64,000 nt of DNA. It comes from Colocasia esculenta. Lineage: Eukaryota > Streptophyta > Magnoliopsida > Alismatales > Araceae. The stretch is taken from positions 158,279,941 to 158,343,940 of the forward strand of contig CM024755.1 in the NCBI GenBank assembly GCA_014218235.1, given 5' to 3'. The notes below the pieces were generated by a model. It did no database searches. It was not told the DNA's origin and was given only the letters and a program-made list of their open reading frames with translations. The stretch's first letter is position 1, and each line of letters starts with the position of its first letter. Of this stretch, positions 1 to 12,889 are shown piece after piece. The translations under genes were made by a program, and so were the position numbers.

Positions 1-597
1 CTTCCTTAGGGTCACCTCGTGTGACAAGAGACAACCTTAATATACTGGATCGCGGACATAGCATTGTTGCTGACAGGTCCGTTGAAGATTGTTTGGAAGA
101 TGAAGTTAATACTTCTTTAATCAAGAGGAAGAAAGGGATTTATGTGTACCAACGGTGCGGGGATTACCCACAATATTTTTCATTGGACAAATATTTGTTT
201 CCCTTTATTCAAAGCTTTGTTCCAGCTCATATGGACACTTGTGATCCTTGTATATTAGCAAGCGCCATTACTTGGAGGCGGCTATCTTGGAACTCGGGAT
301 AGCCTTTTTGAGACTTGCGCCTTTTCTTTTCCTAGCTTCCCTTTGGGCTTCGCTTATCAGAGCTGGCTTCCCTCGGCAGCTGAATTGGGCTTCTTTAGTC
401 ATAATCGCGACTGTCATACTCAATCGCGTATCCTTGCCCCTGCGACCTGGGATTTGCATGGTCGTCATTAGGCTCCGGCTCACACCAGTGGCCTATTATT
501 AATGCCTTGTGATCCTCAATATGTTGCCGATAGATATGACAAGTCATGTCTTCTTGATAAATTATTGACAGCACTGCACCTAGTTGGTATGGCAAAT

Positions 598-3500
598 GGT
601 CGGTACTCTCTTCCCATATTTTCCATTCGGGGGCTACAGAGTGGTTGGTGGGCATTTTGCATCATTATAGTGAACTCCTGAGTTTAACCAAAATTCGAGA
701 TGTCGTAGTTGCTACTTTGTATGATTATCCTTGTCACACAGGGTTACTTCAGGCATTTGCAGAGTGATTCAATGTTCTTTTGGAATACCTTTGGGACGAC
801 CGAAGGTGAAACCACCATTGACCTTGTGGAGTTTTCATAGAATAATTAGTCTGCCGATATCTGGGCTCCCTACAAGGAAGTTGTTCTCAATGACTTACAT
901 CATAATAGGACTACTGGCTCGGGGCAGTATATTCTCCCTTATAGTTTCCGATATTTAACGAAGGTATGGCGAGATCTGGCCCGTGCTAGAGGAAGAGATG
1001 GTCGATCATGCTCTTCAAGCACCATCAGGGTCAGCCAAAATGCCTAGCTCTATTTTTTTCTATAACGGGCCATTTTGTTTCTTCAGGAACTTTGCGACGG
1101 AAGGTACTTCTCTGAAATAATACAAGCATTTGAAATCAAAGACCCAGCGACGCGGGCGCTAATTATATGCTCCGGAAAATGAGGGTGGAACCCACGCAAT
1201 TTACGAGATCGCACCTATCTTGCTGCGTATTTGGTTTATTGGCTGACCACTTTTGCAATGCCCCATGGGGAAGAAGAATTAAAAGGCTGGGGCTGATATA
1301 CCCTGCATGTCTTGGTTGAAGGTTATAAGCTTGCTATAGCTCCAGCCGCTTTGGCCAGTATATTTTATGGCCTGGAAACCTGACTTCACATCCCTCTCCT
1401 CATGATCGGAAGATGTTGATGGCTACCCACTATTTAGTGCTTGGGTAGTCTTCTACTACCAAGTTTGTGCCGAAGTGTGGACTCATCTAGTCCAATGGCT
1501 CCCCTAATTTTATCATTCAGAAATCGGCCCTCAGAAAATTCACTGAACCAACTTATCGAAGCCCACTGAGCTTTATGTTTTCTCCCGGCGGGGGAACGAG
1601 GGCTCTTGCAGTTTGATCGATTTTCTCGTGGCTTCAGACCATATAGTGTCATTGAATCGATCGGGGTAACATATCATCTGCCACATTGTGGAGGCTCCGA
1701 CCAGTCTCTTTATGAAGATTGGCTATGTTGCATTAGGCCAAGTATATTGGCATTTCGCAAAGGCAACATACTTCTTTTGGAGCCATATTATCCCTCTCGT
1801 TTTGCTAGAAATTTTGGCTATGATCAGTCAGTCCCCCCAAATGCAGATTTCCCATTGGAGGCACGCATTTGTCGCGATCACAGCGTCCATTTGGTTGCTG
1901 TTTATTAGTGAAATTATTTTCGCAGACAGGAACCGAAACCCGGTTGCATTCTGCCTACCCCAGATGCAGTGGAGCGGATTGACATTTACTATGCACGATG
2001 GTGGTTCAAGCATAGTAATATTTTTCGGCAACCTCTTCAACGCTGAGAGAAGCCGAAGAGTCTCGCCTAAAGAAAAGGGGATTGGCTCCAATCCTTATTG
2101 AAGATTCTTTTCTTCACCGCCACTTTTCTTGCCTGGCAAATTCATGTGCAAAATTTTGTGATTTCTGGGTGGCGGAGCATGGTCCTCACTTAGCCGATAG
2201 GTTTTGTTATTTCGGCATAATGAAGCCATTGGAACCTTTACAAATTCTTTCGGGGAAAGCTCCACCCATTATGACGACTCCTCAACTTATTGCTGGTGGA
2301 GTCACTTTTTGTCTGATTGTGACTATGCTCTTGACATTCCTTTGTCAACAAAACTGCCTCCGGAAAGTTTTACCACCGAGGCATGGGAGCGTTGGGAAAA
2401 ACATTTAATCAACGCCATTGGATGTGCAAGACCACTAAAATGTCTACCCTTGATTGAAAATGCATCCACCCTTCAAGATATTTGGGATACGGTGAAGAAG
2501 ACGAGCAGCGCTTGCGGAGTTGAATTCAATCAACTGGTATCAGCGCCTTCGTTTTCTTCCAAGCCAATAGGTATTGAGCAGTCTGGCTCCTTCCTCTACT
2601 TCTGTTTTCTTTCTCCTTTTTTTCTTAATATCTTTCTTATTTATATATTTTTTGGATTTTCAGCAATTCCCATTTCTGGGATTACCGAAGGCAGGAGCGC
2701 CAATTCTCCTTTAGGCGTCCCTTCTTCTTCGAGGAGTATTAGGACCAATAGAGGTGATGGAGTTATAGACTCCACTCTGCCCTGCGGTAATTGTTTCCCT
2801 GCATTTTCATTCTTCATCATCATTTTTTTCTTTTTGCAATTCTCCATCTTTCTCCTTTTTTTCTTAGGCCCTTCTACTTCAGACACTGTCGTTTCTTATG
2901 GTAGGGGGGCGGTTGAAGATGCAAGCGCAGATGGTTCATAAACGCCATAAATGTATATGAGCATATCTGTGGAAATTTATTTCGTCATCTACTTCTTTTA
3001 AATCTTGGCATAAGGTCTTTTAACAAACGTATCGCATCGAAGGTGTTCGAATTTTTTACTCGATGTAAATGAAACACCGACTTCGGTCGGTGGGGAACGG
3101 TCCAGTACACGACCACTCCAATCACCTAAAAATACGAGCGCACACGGAAAAAATGGAATGAAATATCCGAGGGTTCCGGGTCTTTACCCGTACCCCTCAT
3201 AAAATAAATCTTTGTCTGTTTCTTGTAAACAGTCTGGCACGCCCACAGAGAAAGAAAAATAAATAAATATAAAAGCCTCCGAGGCGAAAGCAACGGAGGG
3301 GATCTAAATATTCCGCATTCCAACAGGGACTTCTCCCCGGTAACTGAAGTGCTTTCATCTGAGGCTGTGGGGGAAGATAGAGACCCTCAGGCGTTGGATA
3401 TGAATGATGAATTTCCGGTTCATGGCACTTCATTTGGAATGGCGGCAATTGATGATGACCATACCACCTTTTCATTTGATGATTTAGGATTTCCAGTAGA

Positions 3501-4810
3501 GCAATATCCTCCTCCTGCCACGGTTGAGGAGTATGTACCAACGGCAGTAGGGGAATTCCCTGCTGGAGAGTCAATTTCTGAAGGTACTTTCTTCCGAGCC
3601 AAAGTGTGGCCCATTTGACCTCCTTTATACATGTTACATGACATTTATACATCATGTTGACTTTCTTTCTGCTCAGATGCCTTGGATTTCTTCAGGGCAA
3701 TTTTCTCGAAAGGGGAAACCATTCCATATCTCGCACTTTAAGCCGGCTCTTCTCTCCCATTTTTGGAGAACACGAGAGATCCTTTTCAAGAGATGCGCGT
3801 CCATTCTGCCTTTCAAGTGGGTGACACCACTGGCGATGACCATGCTCCCCAGGGCAGGAAGTATTATTTAGAGATGTCCGCCTTATCGGGAGACATAGGG
3901 GACTCTTATTCTTATCTGACAAATTTACCATCTTTATCTCATAGTATTTATACCGAGGATTCAGGCTTTTCTCGACCCTCAGATCCCGAAATAGAAGAAA
4001 GGAACTCTTCATTGGGTAAGGAGGAGGAGCAGACTTTATTAACATTGGTCTTTTTCCTCCCTCCTTTTTTTGAAGCTTGTATTTCATCTGCTTATTTTCC
4101 TTACTGATCGTTTTTCTTTCGCCGCTAGTTTATGTATTCAGCAGATACTTCATCGCAATCTAGTGATAGAGGGTTTCAACTTTCAACCGATAGAATTGGA
4201 CCTCTTTCCAGAACATGGTGTGGAGTGGCCGACCGGGATTCAGCCTGCTTCACTCCCTTTGAGCGAGGGTTTTCTTGAGTCACTAATCGGGAGAGTAAGA
4301 GCCGTAGTAAGAGTAGAAGACCTCCCATCAATTGAGGTTGTAAGGCATGCCCTTGAGCAAAACATTGCGGCTGCTTTTTATAAGGGGCTCTCCAAAGATC
4401 CTTAGATGATTGTTGTTGAAGAAATTTGGGACGAGGTGCGTCGTCTTCATGCAACCACGGTCTGGGAACCCTATAATCGAGAGATCCAAGCTTTAGAGAC
4501 CGAAGTATCTTCTTTGACTAGTGAAACTGATGAATTGAGCTCCCACGTAGACGAGATGCAAAAGCGCCGAAAGACATGGGAGTCAGAAGCAGCCGAAGAG
4601 ACAAATAGGGTTGCAATATTGCAACGTGAGATTGGTGATTTGAGTTCTTCCGCAGACATGAAAGCCAAACAAGTTGAAGATACACTGATGTAGAAGGTTG
4701 CCCTTTCTGAGCAACGATCCAAGCTTCATAGATCTATTTCCTCTAAAGACAATTGGATTGAGAAGCTAAAGAAGAAGAAGAAGCCCCGCTGTCTTTGCTT
4801 CCTAGTATAG
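598..4810 (+). pseudogene. PMD (plant mobile domain)/coiled-coil gene, intron-containing, broken
   Basis: Plus-strand pieces in shifting frames between about 600 and 2000 match the plant mobile domain (aminotransferase-like, PF10536). They include the segment TYLAAYLVYWLTTFAMPHGE near 1200, LAPAALASIFYGLE-like residues near 1340 and FARNFGYDQSVP near 1800. Downstream are acidic, Ser/Pro-rich exons and then a heptad-like coiled coil (4406-4690). Four introns with GT...AG borders and pyrimidine tracts are visible at 2571-2663, 2787-2867, 3584-3676 and 4016-4128. Frameshifts and in-frame stops (for example TAG at 4691-4693) break the reading frame. The PMD is a domain shared by MAIN/MAIL proteins and many plant transposons; its biochemical activity is unknown. 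Its antisense place after integrase suggests the extra ORF of a Tat element. The start is approximate. Confidence 0.65.
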
Positions 4811-5290
4811 TATTTGTATACTGGTTCTTTTGCCTGACTTGTATATTGTTGTTGTCACCCTCTGTAAATTTATAACAGAGTGTCTTGGAACTTTGTAAAT
4901 AAAGAAATGAGGACGATTTTGAAGAATCCACTCATTCTCCTTCTTCTTTTCCTTTTTTTTTTCATTACCAACTCCAACGCCCTTTCGAGTTTTCACCGAA
5001 ATTGGCTCCCTCTAGCTTTTTCCAACGCGCCTTTTCAGGTTTTCACATTGAGGGGTTATCTATTTTTTCCTGAGACGTTTTTTCGGGTTTTCACCTCAGC
5101 TAGATTTTTTGACATTTTTACCCTTAAGAATACAGCAAACTATATACTTAAGTCTGCCGAGGCACCTCTCTTTTTTTCTCTCTTTTTTCTTTCTTTCTTT
5201 CTCTTTTTTTTTTTTTGAAATCTGATACTCATTCAGTTTGATTGTGATTTAGTTATTTGTTTGATTTGTGATGGTTGAAGAGGTGAGGAT

Positions 5291-5800
5291 TTGATTTTGG
5301 ATATAACCTACCTTTGTGGTTTACTGGCTAAAATATGGAGTTTTGATTTTAGGTATAACCTACCTTGATGGTTTACTGGCTATGGTTTAGGTTTGATTTG
5401 GCTTAACTTACCTTTGTGATTGCTGGCTAAGATTTGATATTTGATTTTGGATATAGCCTGCCTTGATAGTATACTAGCTATGGTTTGGATTTGATTTGAC
5501 TCAACATACCTTTGTAGTTTGCTGGCTAAGATTTGATATTTGATTTTGGATATAGCCAACCTTGATGGTATACTGGCTATGGTTTGGATTTGATTTGACT
5601 TAACATACCTTTGTGGTTTGCTGGCTAAGATTTGGGATTTTGAATTAGGTATAGCCTATCTTGATGATTTACTGGCTATAGTTTGGATTTGATTTGGCTT
5701 AGTCTACCTTTGTGGTTCGCTAGCTAAGATTTGAGATTTGATTTTGGATATAACCTACCTTGATGGTTTACTGGCTATAGTTTGGAATTTTGGATTGGAT
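5291..5800. repeat. 99-bp tandem repeat with an internal half-repeat
   Basis: The phrase TTGATTTTGG(A)TATA recurs at 5343, 5441, 5540, 5639 and 5738, a steady period of 98-99 bp, with an extra half unit starting at 5291. Each unit is a diverged dimer: both halves carry a 'CTACCTT..TGGTTTACTGGCTA' type core about 50 bp apart. Such minisatellites are common in untranslated regions of Tat/Ogre retrotransposons, which fits the position between the integrase end and the antisense PMD gene. Confidence 0.85.
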
Positions 5801-6011
5801 ATAGAAACACGAGGAGTAAGAGACGCGAAACAACTCCCAACCTTCATTCATTCACTTGTTCCTTATTCAGAGATGGATATTGTCTTCTCTTCTATACAAA
5901 GAGTGACATTAGCTTCATGCCTTGACGGTATTCGGGGATTTAGGATATAAGTTGTATAGTGGACATATAGGAATTTAATTTCTTTGTCCCCATCTTTGAT
6001 AGACTCCAGTT

Positions 6012-7828
6012 TTAGCATCGATCCTTGGAGAGGGGTATCTTTTCATTCTTCTTCAGTCTCTCGCCTATTTTGGTGATTAGGTCTTCTTTTGATAGTTGAC
6101 CAGAGAATTCATGTTCTGGCGCATGGTATAACTTTAAATACTTTCCATTGAGCGGAGGAAAGGGCACGATGCCTTTATGGTCCACCAGCCTGTATGCGCC
6201 TCCTTCATATACTAGAGTGAGAATATATGGGCCAAGCCAAATGGGTTGCAACTTGCCACTAGATTTTCCTGCCATTACTTCTTTGCATTTGACCATGACT
6301 AGATCTCCCTGCTTAAATACTCTGGGTCTTGCCAATTTGTCAAATGCGCGAGCCATTCTAGCTTGATATGTTTGGAGACATTTGTATGCTTCAAGTCGCT
6401 TTCCTTCTAAATTAGAGAGCTCCTCGAGCCTCCTTTCTATTTGACTTTGTTCTTGACCTTGAATTCCAACTTGCATTGCCACCCGATAGGATGCCATTTT
6501 AATTTCTATAGGTATCATGGCCTCTGCCCTATATACCAAAGAGAAAGGCGAACAACTGGTAGGGGTCTTGTAAAATGTTCGATAAGCCCATAGAGCTTCA
6601 TGAACTTTTTCTCCCCATTCACGCTTCCGGCTGCCAACTATTTTAGCGAACAGCTTACAGAGTGTTTTGTTGAAAGCTTCTACTAACCCATTGGCTTGTG
6701 GATTGTAGATTGATGACGTTCTCCAATCAATGTGAAATTTAGCTACCAAGGCATATATTGTCTGATTTCGAAATGGTATCCCATTATCAGACATGATTCT
6801 GTGAGAGGTACCAAATTTGTATATTATATGTTGTTTGACGAATCTGGTAATAGCTTCTCCTGTCACTTCTCTCAATGGAATAGCTTCAGCCTATCGAGAA
6901 AAGTAATTTGTAGCAGCCAATATGAATTTATGACCTTGGGATGAGGGTGGGAATGGTCCACAATATCCATTCCCCATTCTGTAAAAGGCCAAGTTGGAGC
7001 TATAGAATGTAGTGTATTGGGTGACTTTCTAGGCACGGGGCCAAAAGCCTAACATTAATGACATGTAAGGGCATATTGAATACAGTCCGCGTACATGGTA
7101 GGCCAGTAGAAGCCTTTCAATTTAATATTGATTTTCATCTTTTCACATGCTTGGTGTGCACCACACAATCCAGAGTGGACTTATTGCATAATGATTTTGT
7201 CTTCTTTCAGAGACAAGTATCTGAGAAGAACTGACCTCTCTTTTTCATGGAACAATCTATACAATTGATCCCTTATTAATTGGTATGATGTAGCCCTACG
7301 TAAGAGAAGGTAACCAGCCCTTCTTCATTTTGATAATTGGCTTACGTCAATCTTCATATTGAATTGCTGCACTTTCTTCTGTGCTTTGTACTTCCATAAT
7401 TGTGAGATTGGGCTCACTGTCGATGACACTCGGCACGAGTCTTCTATGTCGGACCATTATGTCCAATTCCCCTTTGGGAGGTAGTTTTATGGTAGAGGCC
7501 AACATGGCTAAAGCGTCTGCCTGTGAATTCTCACTTTTTAACACATAGGCTATGTCGAAGAACTAAAACTTTTCTTTGAATTCCATAACCGTAGCATGGT
7601 ATGGAATCATCGAACCTCATACTAGCCTAAAACTTTTCGGATGACCAGTTGTGAGTCACCATAAATTTGTATGCTTTTAAGTTTTAATACCTATTTCAAG
7701 AGCCAGCCAGAGCCCAATAATTAGAACCTCGTACTCAGCTTCATTGTTGATTAATGACTTTATAAGAGCACAGGAATTATATAAGATTCCTCCCTGTTGA
7801 GTGACAAGGACGATGCCCGCTCTAGTGG
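6012..7828 (-). pseudogene. Ty3/gypsy pol fragment: RNase H (partial) and integrase
   Basis: The open part (6875 down to 6012, about 287 residues) is an integrase core and C-terminus. It contains SDNGIPF (catalytic Asp), YNPQANGLVEAFNKTL (catalytic Glu) and a chromo/GPY-type tail with WLGPYIL. Upstream pieces on the same strand give WPFTEWGMDIVDHS-like core start residues, a degenerate HHCC zinc finger near 7050-7180, and an RNase H C-terminus (7347-7544, SENSQADALAMLAS) preceded by a NNEAEYE-type motif near 7750. Stops and frameshifts separate the pieces. The arrangement and motifs fit the Tat branch. The fragment cannot make a working polyprotein because protease and RT are absent. Confidence 0.85.
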
Positions 7829-7830
7829 TG

Positions 7831-8804
7831 AGGCTGACAGAACTTTTTGCTTATATGCTACACCAATTTTACCTGTCAGTTTGCGTGAATTCACTCTGGT
7901 TCGTTCACCTGTGTTATCATTTCATGCAATCACCAATGCACCTGTGTTATTATGTGAATTTACTGAACAAGAAGATAATCGTATCAGCCACCTTTTGAAA
8001 TGTGAAAATGTTACATTTTGTCTTCTCCAGGCAATGAGAAGTGGTTTGCTTTTTCTTCTTCAACCTAGCTGTTCATATCCCAAACCAACTACAATACTTT
8101 CATGAAGGACACGCAAAAACAAAGAATACCCCCATTTGCTGACTGGCACACAGGAGAAATGCAGGACCTCTACCCTGAGTTAATTTAGATCTTTTGTATA
8201 ATTTTATCCCAAGGGTCAAAAGGATATACATAAATAAATAACAGGCTCCTAATATATTCCCAATGGATGTGATAATCCTAATTGACTTCTTGGACCAGGA
8301 TAGAATGGCATCTAATATCTACACGAGCATCTCCAAATATGCTTTCGTGCATGAGATGCTCAATGCAGATTTGAGACTTTAGAAATTATCTATGTTGGTA
8401 CCTGTCAATTAAATAGCATCTTGCCAAGAATGCATTAGAAGAATCAAATATTTGTGCTCACCTTCTATGTTTTTATTAGTTTCAGAACGAAAGTATGCAA
8501 ATCAATTATTATTTCCTAATTGTATTAGGTGCATTTCACAGAGTTAGCAACATGCTTATTACTTTTGAGAGAATGAAGTTTGACGATCTCCTGTGAAACA
8601 GTGAAAGTCAGACAAACAAGATGAAGGAATAGGTATCTGTTAAGCCAGTTGACAAAAGGCACTGTATGGAGAATAAAAAGACTCATTGAAAATTTGGCCT
8701 CAATAGCCAAATTATGCCACTGCAAAAATTCTGTATATAAACATTTCAGAGACAAGAAAAAACAAATATAAGAAGAATCAATAGTAGAGAGTAAATCAAG
8801 AAAC
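7831..8804. other. No recognisable gene; partly intron of the SPOC gene fragment
   Basis: This stretch lies between the broken RNase H and the last visible exon of the SPOC pseudogene. Its right part (8525-8804) is open in the SPOC frame on the minus strand but follows a GT donor at 8804, so I read it as intron. I found no exon continuing the SPOC domain here. Short plus-strand ORFs near 7800-8105 show no motif. Confidence 0.5.
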
Positions 8805-10470
8805 CTCTTAAAGACAGCAACTGCTGATACTACTGTTGATGTGTTCAGTTGTAGTGTCCCATCCCAGAGCTTCTCAGTAATTCTTGGAGCAACTTTTATG
8901 GAGGGAAGTTTGCTTGTTGAATCCATACTAAGAGAAGGCCTTTTTTCATGAGGTGCAGCAGATTTGTTGACTGAAATACCAATGTTCTGTAAAGCTTCCA
9001 CTTTTGACGAATTATTTCCATTCCTACCATCCGAATCATCCATCTTTTTGGAAGCTTGGGCTTCATTTGAACTTCCATTCATCCTTGAATAATCCAATAG
9101 TGTCGTTTTACAATCAGATGCCTTTTCCCATTTGCCAGATTCATTCTTCTCTTGATTGTTGGCACCGGAACTAGCACCAGCATTTCCCGATTGATAATAT
9201 GGTGATTGTCCTTCAGTTTTGGGGCGGTATTGAGATCCAGCTTGATTTCTTTCCATGACAGCAGAATTTTGGGGAGGGGATGTAATGTTGAATGTGGAAT
9301 TAGGGAGTCCTGACATACCCACATTATAACCATCCTTTACAGACTCAACAGGTGTTCCAATGTAACAGACGTTTCCACTAAAGTTTCTGCCATCAAATTT
9401 TGCCTCAGTATTACCCAACTCAGTACTATACATTCCAGGCTGACAAAACTCAGAAGAGTTGACACTTCCTTGAGATGCACTTACCGGATGAAAAGAAACA
9501 TTCTTCAGTGAAGGAAAATTTCTCATGGTTGGGTTTATAACACCCGATGGGTTGAAATTCATGGGGACCTTTTCTCTAGACACAGCATCTTCACTGGCGT
9601 ACGACAGAAATTTTCCTGCATCAGCCTGACTGGACAAACCATACATTAAATGTTGTGAATTAGGAAGCTGAGGATACTTCCCAACTGATGTATGGCTTTG
9701 ATGAGATGGTTCAGTTCGATAGAATGTGGATTGGGAATTGTTTAAGCCAGGTTTTTGGAGGGTCACTCCTTCTGTTTGCAAGCTTGTAGAGAAGTTAATT
9801 GGATCTCGGAATAGGTAGTCTCCAGATCGAGACAACATAGTATTCGTTTCTTCAAATTGTACATCTTTCTCTGTAAACATAACTCCTTGCTGAGTCGTTG
9901 CCATGTAAAGTTGATGCTGTGAAATCATCGCACCAGACACATCTTGCAATTATCTCCAAATTTTCCTCTATAAAATGAAGGAACAACATCTGAGATTGTA
10001 TTGCTCATAACAAAACTGTTTTCCCCTTTTCCTGAAGGTTCATCCAGAATGGTTTGTCAGACTTAGATCTACTAGTGATATTTAGAAAGTTCCTTTTTTC
10101 CACAGAAGGTACCTCAGTATTAACAGGACCATAACCTGTCATCTGACCTTCAAAGTTCATGTTCTTATCTCCCACCTTCCACATAATGTCTTGGTTTCCT
10201 TTTTCCTTTTGATGGTGATTCACACTGTCTTATGTAAATGTTGTGGGAAAAGAAAAGGTGCCTATCAAGACCAGGTGAAACATAACTAATCAGCATCACC
10301 ACAGACTGAACTAGAGGAAAAATGAGAAGTTCAGATAATGGGATTTTCTAAAGATATTTAGCAGTCAAACGAACAGTCAAATAGTAAGCACTTAAATTAT
10401 ATAGTAACAAGATTATGTAGATGACAGTGCAAAGACACCAGAGAATTACAACCTAGGTTTGAATTATGGT
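8805..10470 (-). pseudogene. SPOC-domain protein gene fragment (DIDO/BYE1/TFIIS-related type)
   Basis: A long low-complexity, Ser/Asn/Gln-rich coding stretch on the minus strand ends with SIKVAPRITEKLWDGTLQLN and VVSAVAVFK, which resembles the start of the SPOC domain in plant PHD/TFIIS/SPOC transcription-elongation proteins. The exon ends at 8805 before a GT donor. Its start fits an AG acceptor at 10228, and a possible 18-nt exon at 10453-10470 (AG and GT borders) joins in frame. Two single-base shifts, near 10030 and 9950, break the frame: the expected protein continues in a second and then a third frame. The rest of the SPOC domain is absent up to the retrotransposon at 7.8 kb. This is therefore a truncated, frameshifted copy, or a host gene disrupted by the insertion. 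The SPOC assignment is from motif memory. Confidence 0.6.
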
Positions 10471-11010
10471 CTGCAGACAATGTTCAAAAAGTCCAAAAAG
10501 GAAAACAGCAGCAGCATTATGAAACTGCAGTTGCTTATGGAGAAGCACTTTAGACATATAAATATATACATGCTTGGTTCTCTTCAATAAACAGTGGGGA
10601 GGCACAAGAAGGGAAAATAAATGCCAAGATGAACAAGAAGATATGCCATACTAGCCTGATCTATCATAGAAAATAAGCACATACCTTTTGAACAGCAAGA
10701 CAATACCAAATCATGTCAGATCCTATAGTCCCTTCTTCTCATATGCTACCATCACCATCAGAATGGATGTTATTTCTTTCCTAATTTCATATTTTCATGA
10801 TGACTATTGGACAATATGAAATTTAAGGCCAACATCAACCCTCAAGGATACTTCAGTAATCATCCAACACCAAAGGATCAAAGTATTGTTCAGAAAATTC
10901 TACTAAATTGCCTTTGGAGCCTCTTTGAAGATTGCCAGCGAGCTTATATGTAGTATTCAGGCAAAAGTTGCATAATTAATATCAATTAGAGTTTCATAAA
11001 AAAGTAGGGA
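10471..11010. other. No recognisable feature
   Basis: AT-rich, non-coding on both strands. It may be intron or upstream sequence of the SPOC gene fragment, since that gene reads leftward from here. No splice-bounded ORF or transposon end was identified. Confidence 0.4.
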
Positions 11011-11566
11011 ATCCGCATGACATTGTACCATCTGAGAGGAACCATCTTTCTCCACACTGCAAGAACAAATCATGAATCCGAGAATGACATCAAGAAAACT
11101 CTACTGAGAAGATGTCCAACTCTTCATTGACTTTCAATGAAGATTCTCATGTGATAAGCACTGATCGACACCATTCAATATCTCTAAGACACCATTTCCT
11201 CTTTAGGATCCCAACAAAGTTTCGTGAGATGCTCTTAGAAATTTAATTTGTCCAACTCCCTACTCCCTCTGCGAGCAGGGAATCCACATGACATTGTACC
11301 ATCTGAGAACTGAGAAGAACCATCTTTGCCACAGTACAAAAACAAATCATCAATCAGAAAACGACATAAGAAACACTACTGAGAAGGTGTCCAGCTGTCC
11401 ATTAACTTTCAATGAAGAGTCTCATGTAATAAGCATTAACCAACATCATTCAAGATTTCTCAGACACCATTTTCTCTTGAGGGTCCTAACATAGCTTCTT
11501 CCTCTTTAAAATGGTGAGTTGCTCTTAGAAATTTAATTTGTCCAACCCTACTCCCTCTGGGAGAAG
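11011..11566. repeat. Tandem duplication, 271-bp period, two copies
   Basis: Copy 1 starts ATCCGCATGACATTGTACCA at 11011 and copy 2 starts ATCCACATGACATTGTACCA at 11282. Both continue in register through a shared TTAGAAATTTAATTTGTCCA block to CTCCCTCTG(C/G)GAG. The copies differ by many substitutions and a few small indels, so the duplication is not recent. No coding potential or transposon termini were seen. Confidence 0.9.
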
Positions 11567-12889
11567 ACCCTAATCCCACTTGGAGACTTCTCAGGGAAAA
11601 AACATCTCGAATTTTCATTGATGTTTAATGCAGGGAAAACATGGGTAATGTATAATTGTATATAGCCTCTAAACTCTCCTAATTGAACTTCTATTCCAAA
11701 CTTAAGTTGGATTCAAAACTGAACTACCAAAACAATTCACCAAACTCTCTCAATCTTACTCTAACTTGACCCTACATCAAATGTAAAGCCTACTCTAACT
11801 AGGTAAACAGAAGTCTGATTCTGATGCTCCAAGCAATAGTGTGGCAAGGACTCAACATGGATGTGGACACCGCTGGTAGACCTGAACTGGATCAAATCTG
11901 GGGGGAGCCCCGGTGTCCCCACCACATTTTGCACCCTTGTGAAGAACCACCTTGCCTTTGAATTTGATGGAAGCTAATTGCAAGGTGTTTGTTGCTGAGA
12001 TCAGAACCTTGTTGAATATAATGAATTAGAAACTGGTCTTACAAACTGAATGCATCCTTGATGATTCTGGTTCCAAGGTCAGTTTGCCAATTGTGGCCAT
12101 TTCTACCCACTGGAACTTGCTGGTCCCCATTTCTGATCCAACTTGGCCAGTTTTGATGAGTCTGCTGGCTTTTGATACCATACTTGAATTAGCTTGGTGA
12201 GAAATGGTGCCACACTATCTTATTTATTGTGACTTCTTTTAAGCAGCTGCCTTGTTTGAGGAACATTTTTTTTGGTATATATAGGCATTTATTCTTTTTG
12301 GAGAGTCCACTGCATATTGCAGTTTGTTTTTCTGTTTCACCTATCTTTTCTCCTTGATGAATACATATAAAACTTTCCAGAAAAGAGAATCACACATTTG
12401 TGAAAATTGCTGTGTAGTATAAGGGATAACAGATAATGCATGATTATACTGCTGGAATTTATGGAATTCACCGTGAGTGAGCTGTCGCCAAATAAGACTT
12501 ATTTAATATCATTCGGGATTCACAGGCTTGCACCTTACTAGTTGTAGAGCATCATTGAGTAGACAACAGGCCATATTGTTATCAAGGAAAGATGACAGCT
12601 GATCTTTAAATACACTCTTCCCATCATGAGGACACCTTGATGTTGTAGATTCTTTCTTCAGGATATTAAAGTCAAATCTTTGCAAACAGTGACAAAGCCT
12701 GAGTATAACCTGGATGCACTAAACCCATTCACAATCATGTGATTGCATGATTAACAGAAATCTTCACCATTGGGTCTGAAACATTGATTAACAGGAAGTA
12801 ATCCATTGCCTTGAATGTCTCATACATGTCCATGATCTTTTTATCCATCCTTTCAGTCATATCTGATGATATGTTTTGACAGGATGGTG
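11567..12889. other. No recognisable feature
   Basis: AT-rich stretch without a convincing ORF on either strand. It is the left flank of hAT-1 and joins directly to the sequence right of 18353 when that element and one target copy are removed. Confidence 0.5.

Larger units (their letters stand above)
1..7830 (-). mobile_element. Tat-like Ty3/gypsy LTR retrotransposon remnant
   Basis: Read on the minus strand, this stretch gives the 3' half of a Ty3/gypsy element: RNase H, spacer and integrase. After integrase comes a tandem repeat block, then a plus-strand (antisense) PMD gene. RNase H-spacer-integrase followed by an extra antisense ORF before the 3' LTR is the known layout of the plant Tat lineage (Grande, Cinful, Retand, Ogre relatives). 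Gag, protease and reverse transcriptase are missing: homology stops abruptly inside RNase H near 7828. No LTR is recognisable, so the 3' LTR is either left of the window or decayed. That all of 1-7830 belongs to one element is inference from this order. Confidence 0.6.

Noticed and set aside
4880..5218. 112-codon Phe-rich plus-strand ORF
   Set aside because: It is a product of T/C-rich tracts (TTTTTTCTTTC), with no domain and no relation to the PMD exons.
7797..8105. 102-codon plus-strand ORF beside the RNase H remnant
   Set aside because: Its first part is the reverse strand of RNase H, and the rest has no motif.
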